Source of the DNA: Fidelibacterota bacterium
GTDB lineage: Bacteria; Fidelibacterota; JAANXI01
Length of the DNA stretch: 13,361 bases
Direction of reading: 5' to 3'
Assembly (NCBI GenBank): GCA_018263365.1
Contig: JAANXI010000126.1
Coordinates: forward strand, 1-13,361
Shown: positions 1-6,560 of the stretch, piece after piece
Layout: every line of letters starts with the position of its first letter
Numbering within the stretch: position 1 is the first letter of the stretch
Notes under the pieces: generated by a model
The model's input: only the letters and a program-made list of their open reading frames with translations
Databases searched by the model: none
Told to the model about the DNA's origin: nothing
Translations under genes and position numbers: made by a program

Positions 1-2
1 CT

Positions 3-1100
3 GCGTTGCCCGATACTCAGGTCACAAGAAAAGTCGATCTTCGAATGGCCGCAGCCAGGATGTTGTTCGAAATGGGACAGTACGAGAATGCGGCCGATGA
101 ATTCCTGGAGTTAGCGGAGGAAACCTCCGGTGAAACCCGGTTTACTGCATGGGAGCAGGGGATTATTTCAGAGATTCGCGCCGGGAGGTCGCGCCGCGCC
201 GGTTCGCATATTGATGATTATAGGGAAGCCGCGGAACTGAAGGAGAACGCGCTCCCGTTATTGCGGTTCCGATACGAACAGGCCAAAATGCTGGCTGAAG
301 AGAAAAAATTTCAGCAGTCCATTCCCATGTTGCAGTCCATACTGGAGGCGGAAATTCCTGAGGATTTCAGGGTGAGAGTTCGCTACGAGCTGGGCCGGCA
401 GAACATAATTACCAACAACTATGAAGAAGCCATCGATATGCTGACCAGCCTCACGGTGGAGTATCCGAATCATCCGCTGATTGCGCAGGTCTATATCACG
501 CTGGGAACCGTGTATTACGAACAGGAGCAACCGGCGAATGCGATCGAAGCGTATCGCAATGCGCTAAATCAGGGCGCGATGGATGAATACAAAAAAGTGG
601 CCATGAGCAACCTGATAAAACTTTACGACGAGCGAGGTCTCTGGGATGCCGCCATTGCACTTGGAAAAAGATATGCCACGGAATTTCCCAACGCAGAAGA
701 CCAGTTTGCCACCAGAATTCAGATTGGCACGTTTCTGATGAATATGCGTGAATATGATCGGGCAATCGACCATCTTACTGCCCTGCTTCGGGAGGCGAAT
801 GCGGAACAGTCATCGGAAATTCAGTTCTGGATTGGCGAGGCGTACTTTAATCAGGCAAAATATCAGCAGGCGATCATCGAATATCTGAAAGTTCCGTATC
901 TCAATCCGCCAACAAAACTGGATTGGGCGGCATCGGCGCTGTGGAAGGCGGGGAATGCCTACGAAAAATTGCGCCAGAATGATAAGGCGATTCGGTTGTA
1001 CGAGCGCATCATCCGGGAAAAGGGCGCTGCAAGCAATTTTGGCCGCTTCGCCCGTCGACGGATTGACGAGCTGGAAGCCCAAAAAGAGGCTGCAGAATAA
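3..1100 (+). CDS. TPR-repeat protein, 5'-truncated by window edge
   Basis: The reading frame is open to the left edge, so this is the C-terminal part (about 365 residues) of a longer protein; the TTG at position 6 is probably not the true start. The sequence is almost wholly helical tetratricopeptide-like repeats, for example YENAADEFLELAEE, YEEAIDMLTSLTVEYPNHP, PANAIEAYRNALNQ, YDRAIDHLTALLREA and NDKAIRLYERIIREKG, with the usual alternating small and aromatic positions. Such proteins act as scaffolds and often assist outer-membrane or cell-envelope assembly, but nothing here fixes a partner. No signal peptide can be judged because the N terminus is outside the window. It lies 109 nt before fur and is separated from it by a promoter, so it is probably not part of the iron operon. 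The TPR call is firm; the function is unknown. Confidence 0.85.
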   Translation, partial: ALPDTQVTRKVDLRMAAARMLFEMGQYENAADEFLELAEETSGETRFTAWEQGIISEIRAGRSRRAGSHIDDYREAAELKENALPLLRFRYEQAKMLAEEKKFQQSIPMLQSILEAEIPEDFRVRVRYELGRQNIITNNYEEAIDMLTSLTVEYPNHPLIAQVYITLGTVYYEQEQPANAIEAYRNALNQGAMDEYKKVAMSNLIKLYDERGLWDAAIALGKRYATEFPNAEDQFATRIQIGTFLMNMREYDRAIDHLTALLREANAEQSSEIQFWIGEAYFNQAKYQQAIIEYLKVPYLNPPTKLDWAASALWKAGNAYEKLRQNDKAIRLYERIIREKGAASNFGRFARRRIDELEAQKEAAE

Positions 1101-1157
1101 TTCTGCCGAAAAAGTGATCCGGTAAACTTCCATCCCGTAAAATTTTGCAATTATCAA

Positions 1158-1186
1158 TTGACAGGCGAAGGCGGTTCCGCTATATT
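1158..1186 (+). promoter_or_regulatory. sigma70-type promoter of the fur-feoB operon
   Basis: TTGACA at 1158-1163 is a perfect -35 match. It is followed by a 17-nt spacer and TATATT at 1181-1186 (-10). The predicted start of transcription, about 1192-1194, falls inside the palindrome at 1186-1210. It is the only strong promoter seen upstream of the fur-feoB gene group. Confidence 0.75.
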
Positions 1187-1210
1187 TAATTGAGATTGAA
1201 TCTCAATTAA
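1186..1210. promoter_or_regulatory. Fur-box-like palindromic operator
   Basis: A 25-bp inverted repeat, perfect except for its single central base (G at 1198). The left half is TTAATTGAGATT and the right half AATCTCAATTAA. The core TGAGATT-G-AATCTCA has the 7-1-7 layout of Fur-family sites such as TGATAATnATTATCA. It touches the -10 element, covers the predicted transcription start and reaches the first ATG of fur, so a bound repressor would block the promoter. Control by the adjacent Fur protein with iron as co-repressor is inferred from position and symmetry. Confidence 0.75.
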
Positions 1211-1668
1211 TGAGTATTATGAAAGATCAGGACTTGTCAACATTTACAGAGGCGTTGCGACGGGAAAACTTAAAGCTGACCCCGCAGCGGAAAAAGATCT
1301 TTTCCACCATCGCAGAATCGGATGAGCATTGGGAAGTCGATGATCTGGTATACCGGTTCTGGGAGAGTGAAGATCGCATTTCCAGAGCCACTATCTATCG
1401 TACACTGGATATTCTGGTCGATTACGGTTTTGTACGCAAAGTCGATTTTGGGGAGGGCCGGTCTCGGTACGAATATGCCGCCGATAAAAAGTATCACGAT
1501 CACATGATCTGTGAAGAGTGCGGGGAGATTTTTGAATTCACAGATGAAAACCTGCGCAAACATCAGGAGCGTCTGTGTGAAATCTTTGATTTTACGCCAT
1601 CCAAGCACGTGGTGCAGATTTATGGGTTATGCAGTGAATGCCAGGCAGAACCGGATGCTGGGAAGTGA
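1210..1668 (+). CDS. fur: Fur-family ferric uptake regulator
   Basis: A 152-aa protein of typical Fur length. The N-terminal winged helix includes LTPQRKKIFSTI (about residues 23-34) and the recognition region SRATIYRTLDIL (about 58-69). The C-terminal metal and dimerisation domain contains HDHMICEECGEIFEF (96-110), and CSEC at 141-144 completes the C101/C104/C141/C144 structural zinc site. E88, H96, H98, E109 and H133 are candidate regulatory metal ligands. Iron-dependent repression of the downstream transporter is the likely role; PerR, Zur or Mur activity cannot be excluded, but adjacency to feoB favours iron. The start is uncertain: ATG at 1210 overlaps the operator and ATG at 1219 would remove three residues; neither has a strong ribosome binding site. 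The stop lies 14 nt before feoB. The palindrome over the promoter implies autoregulation. Confidence 0.9.
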   Translation: MSIMKDQDLSTFTEALRRENLKLTPQRKKIFSTIAESDEHWEVDDLVYRFWESEDRISRATIYRTLDILVDYGFVRKVDFGEGRSRYEYAADKKYHDHMICEECGEIFEFTDENLRKHQERLCEIFDFTPSKHVVQIYGLCSECQAEPDAGK

Positions 1669-1682
1669 AGGTTTAGCAATAT

Positions 1683-3695
1683 ATGACGCATAGTCACGAC
1701 GGGAATCATCACGACCTCGCCGATGTAAAAACCGATCGGTCAATTGCGCTGGTAGGAAATCCCAATGTGGGGAAAAGCGTTCTCTTTGGTCATCTCACCG
1801 GCTCGTATGTGACCGTCTCCAATTACCCCGGAACCACTGTTGAAATCGCCCGCGGAAAGTACACCGGACAAAACGGCTTTGGCGCCGGTCCGCCCAAAAC
1901 GTTGATTGACACTCCGGGAATCAATAATCTGATTCCCTCCAGCGAGGATGAACTGGTGACCCGGAACATCCTGCTGAAGGAGAAGCCGGAGAACATTCTG
2001 CAGGTCATCGATACAAAAAACCTGCGTAGAGGACTTCTGATTACATTGCAGCTAGCAGAGATGGGAGTCCCGTTTGCGGTCTGCCTGAATATGCTGGATG
2101 AAGCGGAACGGCGGGGGATTACCGTGGATACCGAACATCTGAGTCGACTGCTTGGCGTTGATGTCATCGGCACTGTGGCAACCCGTAAGCAGGGTATGGA
2201 TCAGGTGCAAAAAATCCTGACTACGCCGCGGAAATCGCAGTACGGCATCCAGTACACGGATCACATTGAACAGTCCATCCAGCGGATTTCGGAATTATTG
2301 CCCACCAAGAAGAAGGGAACGCAGATCTCGGCGCGTGCTCTTGCTCTAATGCTGCTTGCCGGCGATGAATCCCTGTACGACTTTTTCAGGGAAAAAATTG
2401 CCGATGCGGACCTGAAAAAGATCCGGAATGTCGTAGCCGAAACGGAAGCCATCTATCCGGAATCCCTGCACAATATAATCACCAGAATTCGATTGGATGA
2501 GGCCCAGACTCTGCTGAGCCAGGTGATGACTTCCGAGGCCGTTTCTAAGGAAACCATCACTCAAAAAATTGGCCGCTGGTCGATGCATCCGTTCTGGGGT
2601 TTGCCGGTCCTGTTTGGCGTCCTGTTTTTGATGTACCAATTTGTGGGAGTTTTCGGAGCAGGCACCCTCGTTGATTTTCTCGAAATAAACGTGTTTGGGC
2701 AATATATAAGTCCGTGGGCGTCCACCGCTGTGGAGTGGCTGATTCCGCTGCAATTCTTCCAGGATATGCTCGTGGGAGAATACGGGTTGCTGACTATGGC
2801 ATTATCCTACTCAGTAGCGATTGTTCTCCCCATCGTCGGGACCTTTTTTATTGCGTTTGGCATTCTGGAGGACTCTGGCTATCTGCCACGCCTGGCCGTT
2901 ATGGTGAACCGAATTTTTAAGATGATCGGTCTGAACGGGAAAGCCATTCTGCCGATGGTACTGGGACTCGGCTGCGATACAATGGCCACGCTGACGACCA
3001 GGATTCTCGACTCGAAAAAAGAACGAGTGATCGTGACCTTGCTCCTGGCGCTTGGGGTGCCGTGTTCGGCACAGCTGGGTGTCATCCTTGGAATGCTTGG
3101 CGGATTGTCCTTTGGTGCGTCGGTGTTGTGGGCCGGTTTGGTCGTTGGGGTGCTGTTACTCGTCGGATATCTCTCCTCCAAAGTGGTTAAAGGCAGAGGT
3201 TCGGACTTTGTATTGGAACTGCCGCCGATTCGCCGGCCGGCGCTGGGAAACATCTTTGTGAAGACGATTGCACGAATTGAATGGTATCTGCGTGAAGCGG
3301 TCCCGCTGTTCTTCATCGGCACGTTTATCCTGTTCGTGTTTGATAAACTCCATATTCTCAAATGGATTCAGCAGGCAGCCTCACCGGTCGTGCAAGGATT
3401 TTTAGGGTTGCCTGTTCAGGCCACCGATGCGTTCCTCATCGGATTTCTGCGCCGGGATTTCGGCGCCGCAGGCCTGTTCGACCTGGCGAAACAGGGAATG
3501 CTCGATCCGAATCAGGTGCTGGTGAGTCTGGTGGCCATCACGCTGTTTATGCCGTGCATCGCGAACCTGCTCATGATTGTCAAAGAGCGCGGCGTGAAGA
3601 CGGCCGTGTATATGAGCGCTTTTATTTTGCCCTTTGCGCTATTGGTCTCCGGTGGACTGCACTGGTTGTTGGTGTGGACAGGGATTACGTTTTAA
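1683..3695 (+). CDS. feoB: Ferrous iron transporter B (FeoB)
   Basis: A 670-aa inner-membrane Fe(II) transporter. The N-terminal G domain is complete: GNPNVGKS (25-32, G1), YPGTT (G2, about 48-52), DTPG (76-79, G3), NMLD (136-139, G4) and TVATRKQG (about 164-171, G5). A helical linker leads to the membrane part from about residue 295, with two Gate regions carrying GLGCDTMATLTTRIL and GVPCSAQLG, and the conserved LFMPCIANLL near the end. It is somewhat shorter than E. coli FeoB but covers all domains. The N terminus has a small histidine cluster (H3, H5, H9, H10) before the G domain. The ATG lies 14 nt after fur with an AAGG-type ribosome binding site in the gap, so the two are cotranscribed. 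No separate feoA is present; a FeoA domain is fused to the DtxR-type regulator two genes on. Confidence 0.96.
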   Translation: MTHSHDGNHHDLADVKTDRSIALVGNPNVGKSVLFGHLTGSYVTVSNYPGTTVEIARGKYTGQNGFGAGPPKTLIDTPGINNLIPSSEDELVTRNILLKEKPENILQVIDTKNLRRGLLITLQLAEMGVPFAVCLNMLDEAERRGITVDTEHLSRLLGVDVIGTVATRKQGMDQVQKILTTPRKSQYGIQYTDHIEQSIQRISELLPTKKKGTQISARALALMLLAGDESLYDFFREKIADADLKKIRNVVAETEAIYPESLHNIITRIRLDEAQTLLSQVMTSEAVSKETITQKIGRWSMHPFWGLPVLFGVLFLMYQFVGVFGAGTLVDFLEINVFGQYISPWASTAVEWLIPLQFFQDMLVGEYGLLTMALSYSVAIVLPIVGTFFIAFGILEDSGYLPRLAVMVNRIFKMIGLNGKAILPMVLGLGCDTMATLTTRILDSKKERVIVTLLLALGVPCSAQLGVILGMLGGLSFGASVLWAGLVVGVLLLVGYLSSKVVKGRGSDFVLELPPIRRPALGNIFVKTIARIEWYLREAVPLFFIGTFILFVFDKLHILKWIQQAASPVVQGFLGLPVQATDAFLIGFLRRDFGAAGLFDLAKQGMLDPNQVLVSLVAITLFMPCIANLLMIVKERGVKTAVYMSAFILPFALLVSGGLHWLLVWTGITF

Positions 3696-3706
3696 TACAG
3701 TGGAAA

Positions 3707-3736
3707 AGGTATAAGGAATAGGGTATAAGGTATAAA
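3707..3736. repeat. Degenerate GGTATA-type tandem run
   Basis: Directly after feoB the DNA reads as imperfect tandem units, AGGTATAAGG, AATAGGGTATAAGG, TATAAAA. A shorter relative, AGGTATAGGGCATAG, lies just after the stop of the DtxR-FeoA gene (4674-4688). It has no coding potential and is part of the noncoding repeat load of this genome. Confidence 0.55.
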
Positions 3737-3761
3737 ATGGCGAATATGATTAAGAATATGA

Positions 3762-3790
3762 GCACTTTACACGAACACTTGAACACTGTC
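3762..3790 (-). repeat. Octamer tandem repeat, copy A
   Basis: On the minus strand this reads CAGTGTTCAAGTGTTCG, then TGTAAAGTGC: two clear AGTGTTYR octamers plus degenerate continuation. On the plus strand the units are CGAACACT (3772-3779) and TGAACACT (3780-3787), ending 5 nt before the start codon of the cysteine-rich gene. It occupies the place where a ribosome binding site would be expected; no Shine-Dalgarno is visible there. Confidence 0.6.
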
Positions 3791-3792
3791 TT

Positions 3793-4023
3793 ATGAAAAA
3801 CACCTGCCCATATTGCGGTTACGATTTCGATACGACGCATGAATTTTGCAATTCCTCATGTCCGTTATCGAAGCACTGTGGCATGATTATGTGCCCGAAC
3901 TGCCGGTATGAGTATGTGCCCGCCGAGTCCAGGACCATTAACTTTTTCAAGAAGCTATTTTCCTCGAAGAAATCATCACAGGAAATTGAAGAGACGAATG
4001 AGCACCCCGATATCCCTCATTGA
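3793..4023 (+). CDS. Small cysteine-rich (zinc-ribbon-like) protein of the iron operon
   Basis: A 76-aa protein with seven cysteines packed into residues 5-37. The arrangement is C5-x2-C8, C19-x3-C23, C29, C34-x2-C37, and H16 and H28 are also available. The outer pairs are near-duplicates (CPYCGYDF and CPNCRYEY), which suggests a zinc ribbon or a small Fe-S or metal-binding knuckle. The tail after residue 45 is basic, then acidic and probably unstructured. There is no signal peptide or membrane segment, so it is likely cytoplasmic. It lies 97 nt after feoB and its 3' end overlaps the DtxR-FeoA gene by 26 nt, which argues for translational coupling and a role in iron handling or FeoB function. 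It is unlike the enterobacterial FeoC winged helix. I cannot assign a named family; the function is inferred from context only. Confidence 0.75.
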   Translation: MKNTCPYCGYDFDTTHEFCNSSCPLSKHCGMIMCPNCRYEYVPAESRTINFFKKLFSSKKSSQEIEETNEHPDIPH

Positions 4024-4675
4024 AGAAGCGCTGGAATACCTCTGGCTGACCAGAGAACAGGGAGAGACTTCCCTGGAATCATTCCGCGAATTGATGTCCA
4101 AGGATGATCAACCCGTCATTACAGATGATGTCCTGGAGGAGATGGAGGAAAAAGCACTCATTCAGCGGACAAACGGGAAATTCGAATTCACCGCGGAAGG
4201 CGATGCAACAGCCGCACAGATAATTCGGCGACACCGATTGGCGGAAAGACTTTTTAACGATGTCCTGAACGTCTCCATGGAGGAAACGGAGAATATTGCC
4301 TGTCAGCTGGAGCATATTCTCAGCGCAGAGGTCACCAAAAGCGTCTGCACCTTTTTGGGCCATCCGCCGCAGTGCCCGCACGGCAGGCCGATTCCCCAGG
4401 GACGATGCTGCAAGCGGTACAAGAGTCAGCTCAAACCCATCATATCGTCAGTCCGGCAATTGGATCTGCGCATTCCGGCCCGCATTGCATTTATCACCCC
4501 GGAATTCCACAAGCGCTACCAGCGACTAACATCGCTGGGCGTCACACCGGGAACAGAATTAGTCCTGACCCAGCGCCATCCCTCGTTTGTCATTAAAGTC
4601 GGTGAAACGGAAATTGCCATCGATGGTGATATTGCCGACGAAATCTACGTGAAACGGATTACGAACCGGGATTAG
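3998..4675 (+). CDS. DtxR-type metalloregulator fused to a FeoA domain
   Basis: A 225-aa protein. Residues 1-66 align with the DtxR winged-helix region but are divergent. Residues 70-135 form the DtxR metal-binding and dimer domain: H79 and E83 in RRHRLAE, and C102, E105 and H106 in ACQLEH, equivalent to the DtxR ligands; position 98 is Glu rather than His. CPHGRPIPQGRCC (126-138) adds three cysteines seen in some DtxR-FeoA proteins of anaerobes. Residues about 155-222 are an SH3-like FeoA domain (LTSLGVTPGTELVL, then IAIDGDIADEIYVKR). ATG 3998 was chosen because it begins the domain; in-frame codons back to 3908 encode a low-complexity basic stretch inside the preceding gene. Likely an Fe(II)- or Mn(II)-responsive regulator or a FeoB partner. 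The recognition-helix area (about 36-55) is acidic, so DNA binding is uncertain. Confidence 0.87.
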   Translation: MSTPISLIEEALEYLWLTREQGETSLESFRELMSKDDQPVITDDVLEEMEEKALIQRTNGKFEFTAEGDATAAQIIRRHRLAERLFNDVLNVSMEETENIACQLEHILSAEVTKSVCTFLGHPPQCPHGRPIPQGRCCKRYKSQLKPIISSVRQLDLRIPARIAFITPEFHKRYQRLTSLGVTPGTELVLTQRHPSFVIKVGETEIAIDGDIADEIYVKRITNRD

Positions 4676-4712
4676 GTATAGGGCATAGATAGAACCCGGT
4701 AGAAAAAAATGT

Positions 4713-4741
4713 CCACAGATTTCACAGATTAGCGCTGATTA
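4713..4741. repeat. CCACAGATT-type dispersed intergenic repeat
   Basis: CCACAGATTTCACAGATT followed by AGCGCTGATTA contains CACAGATT twice in direct orientation and then a weaker third unit. Runs of this kind (CCACAGATTnCACAGATTAAC) occur between genes in many bacterial genomes. Recognition is from memory of that pattern. Confidence 0.5.
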
Positions 4742-4920
4742 TAACTGCCATAAAATTGTCATTCAGTTTTAACGGCAAGAAACTCCAATTTTGCAGCGGT
4801 AATTTTTTGTCTCCAACTCATTACCAAGGAACTGGGCTAAAAAACACCATTTTCGTGTGCTCTACGCCGATTTTTACCTGCCACCACTCAATTTTTCCCT
4901 GGAAATCTTTCGGCTACACA

Positions 4921-4940
4921 CCCAGCCCTAAAGGACTGGG
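4921..4940. repeat. REP-like hairpin
   Basis: CCCAGCCCTAAAGGACTGGG folds as a 5-bp stem (CCCAG/CTGGG), one C-A mismatch, 2 bp (CC/GG) and a TAAA loop. The flank CTAGAT and an upstream cousin, GGAACTGGGCTA (4829-4840), suggest a repetitive extragenic palindrome rather than a terminator; there is no T-run on either side. Confidence 0.5.
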
Positions 4941-4974
4941 CTAGATTTCTGCTATGAACTGATGAAAGTCGCCA

Positions 4975-4997
4975 ACTTGAACACTCTCACACTGCCG
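4975..4997 (-). repeat. Octamer tandem repeat, copy B
   Basis: On the minus strand it reads CGGCAGTGTGAGAGTGTTCA then AGT, giving AGTGTGAG and AGTGTTCA units. CGGCAGTG starts only 1 nt after the rtcB stop codon (4999-5001). Confidence 0.6.
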
Positions 4998-4998
4998 T

Positions 4999-6441
4999 TC
5001 AACCTTTTATCACGCCAACCGGTCTGAACCGGGCCACTTTACTAGTAATTCCCGCATTATGCATAACTTGCACGACATCCGCGACATCTTTGTAGGCGTG
5101 CGGCATCTCCTCCGCAACAGTACGATTCCCTGCCGCCTGAATTTCCACGCCGCGATCGCGTAGTTCCTGATAGATGTCCTTACCCCGGCTCTGCTTTTTC
5201 GACTGCCTGCGACTCATTTGCCGCCCGGCGCCATGACAGGAACTGCCAAAAGTTTCCGTCATCGCTTTGGCGGTTCCGGTGCAGACATAGGAATACCGTC
5301 CCATATCGCCTGGAATTAACACCGGCTGACCGATATCCGTATATTTGGCAGGGATGTGCTGACTGCCAGGGCCAAATGCCCGCGTCGCGCCTTTCCGGTG
5401 GACACAGAGTTTTTCCGAATGACCATTGATTTTATGTTCCTCGAATTTGGCGATGTTATGACATATATCGTAAACCAGGTTGAAACCAAGATCCCGGGGA
5501 GAAATATTGAGCGCTTCCAGAAACGCCTGCTCCGCGAGATGCATAATCACCTGGCGATTGACGAAGGCGAAATTCGCTCCGCACCGCATCGCGCCAAGGT
5601 ATTTTTTGCCTTCGTCACTTGTAATAGGGGCGCACGCTAATTGCTTATCAGGTATTTCAATATTGTATTTGTGTGTCGCGTTGATTGTCGTCTTCAAATG
5701 ATCATCACAGATCTGGTGTCCGAATCCACGGGAGCCGGTGTGGATAATGAGAACAATGGTATCCTTATCAAGTCCAAATAAGGCTGCGGATTGCTCATCA
5801 TAGATTTCATCCACTTTCCCGATCTCGAGGAAGTGATTCCCAGAGCCGAGGGTTCCAACCTGTGTTTTTCCGCGTTCAAAAGCCCGGTCGCTCACCGCAT
5901 TCGGATCGGCATCGTCGAGGCAGCCATTTTCCTCGATAAATTCGAGATCTTCCTTATCCCCAAAACTTTCTTTCACGGCCCACTCTGCGCCCTGCGTAAC
6001 TAACTTGCGGAAATTATCTGTGGAAATTTTCCGAATCGCCCCTGAAGAACCAACACCGGTCGGGACGTTGTTGAACAGGTGTGAGACCAAATTCCGGATA
6101 TCATCCTTCACATCCTCATGGTGCAGCTTGGTGGCAATGAGCCGAACGCCGCAGTTAATATCGTAGCCCACGCCGCCGGGTGACACAACGCCATCTCCCG
6201 CATGAGTAGCACACACGCCGCCAATCGGAAAACCGTAACCCCAGTGGATGTCCGGCATTGCCAACGAAAATTTGGCGATGCCGGGCAGATGCGCCACATT
6301 TTGCACCTGCTGCAAACTCTGGTCATTCCGGATATCCTGCATAAGAGTCTCGCTGGCGTACACGCGCCCTGGCACCCGCATCTTGCCGGACTGTGGGACT
6401 TCCCAGGTATTTTCATCGATTTGGCGAATTTCAATGGCCAT
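4999..6441 (-). CDS. rtcB: RtcB tRNA-splicing/RNA-repair ligase
   Basis: A 480-aa RNA ligase that joins 2',3'-cyclic phosphate or 3'-phosphate ends to 5'-OH ends using GTP and Mn(II). All metal and catalytic residues are present at nearly the numbering of the Pyrococcus horikoshii enzyme: D94 and C97 (GGVGYDINCGVR), H203 (GSGNHFLE), H234 (IHTGSRGFGHQ), H328 (YDICHN) and H403 (SCHGAGRQMSR), the guanylated histidine. PDIHWGYGFPIGGV and HRKGATRAFGPG are also intact. The length matches the archaeal/metazoan class, not the about 408-aa E. coli type, which fits the presence of archease nearby. The start ATG is preceded by AGAGGTG at 7-nt spacing. It has its own promoter (6486-6515), and no RtcA or RtcR gene is adjacent. 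Confidence 0.97.
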   Translation of the reverse strand: MAIEIRQIDENTWEVPQSGKMRVPGRVYASETLMQDIRNDQSLQQVQNVAHLPGIAKFSLAMPDIHWGYGFPIGGVCATHAGDGVVSPGGVGYDINCGVRLIATKLHHEDVKDDIRNLVSHLFNNVPTGVGSSGAIRKISTDNFRKLVTQGAEWAVKESFGDKEDLEFIEENGCLDDADPNAVSDRAFERGKTQVGTLGSGNHFLEIGKVDEIYDEQSAALFGLDKDTIVLIIHTGSRGFGHQICDDHLKTTINATHKYNIEIPDKQLACAPITSDEGKKYLGAMRCGANFAFVNRQVIMHLAEQAFLEALNISPRDLGFNLVYDICHNIAKFEEHKINGHSEKLCVHRKGATRAFGPGSQHIPAKYTDIGQPVLIPGDMGRYSYVCTGTAKAMTETFGSSCHGAGRQMSRRQSKKQSRGKDIYQELRDRGVEIQAAGNRTVAEEMPHAYKDVADVVQVMHNAGITSKVARFRPVGVIKG

Positions 6442-6485
6442 GATTGGTCACCTCTTTTAAATCTTTTATCATCAGTTCAATATTA

Positions 6486-6515
6486 AACATAGAGGTTATA
6501 TCCGGAATTTGTCAA
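6486..6515 (-). promoter_or_regulatory. Putative sigma70-type promoter of rtcB
   Basis: On the minus strand, TTGACA (6510-6515) is followed by an 18-nt spacer and TATGTT (6486-6491). Transcription would start near 6480, giving a leader of about 40 nt with a strong ribosome binding site. It would make rtcB independent of the upstream toxin-antitoxin transcript. Confidence 0.5.
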
Positions 6516-6537
6516 CTGGAGGTACTGCACTCAACTT

Positions 6538-6552
6538 AAAGATGGCATCTTT
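6538..6552. repeat. 15-nt palindrome between toxin gene and rtcB promoter
   Basis: AAAGATG-G-CATCTTT is a perfect 7-1-7 inverted repeat, 8 nt past the toxin stop codon and 22 nt upstream of the rtcB -35. It could be a short transcript-end hairpin (without a T-run) or an operator. Neither role can be decided from sequence. Confidence 0.4.
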
Positions 6553-6560
6553 GAATATCC

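Larger units (their letters stand above)
4676..4998. other. Gene-free spacer between convergent genes
   Basis: These 323 nt lie between the ends of the iron operon (plus) and rtcB (minus). I see no credible gene: the only open frame (4756-4944) lacks a proper start and a ribosome binding site and runs through repeat DNA. The contents are a GGTATA-type remnant at the left end, a CCACAGATT-type repeat (4713-4741), two related GGACTGGGCTA-like elements (about 4829-4843 and 4933-4945), a hairpin at 4921-4940 and an octamer repeat at 4975-4997. No classical hairpin-plus-T-run terminator is evident for either side. Confidence 0.7.

Noticed and set aside
3362..3721. 119-codon open frame overlapping the end of feoB
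   Set aside because: It is a shadow of feoB in another frame, and the arginine- and proline-rich composition is typical of out-of-frame GC-rich coding DNA.
3908..3997. N-terminal extension of the DtxR-FeoA protein by 30 residues
   Set aside because: It lies inside the cysteine-rich gene in another frame and encodes a basic, non-domain stretch. ATG 3998 starts exactly where the DtxR-like domain begins.
4921..4940. Hairpin as a rho-independent terminator of rtcB or the iron operon
   Set aside because: There is no T-run on either side, and related sequence nearby points to a REP-type repeat.
4756..4944. 62-codon open frame in the convergent spacer
   Set aside because: It lacks a proper start and a ribosome binding site, has no domain pattern, and runs through repeat and hairpin DNA.
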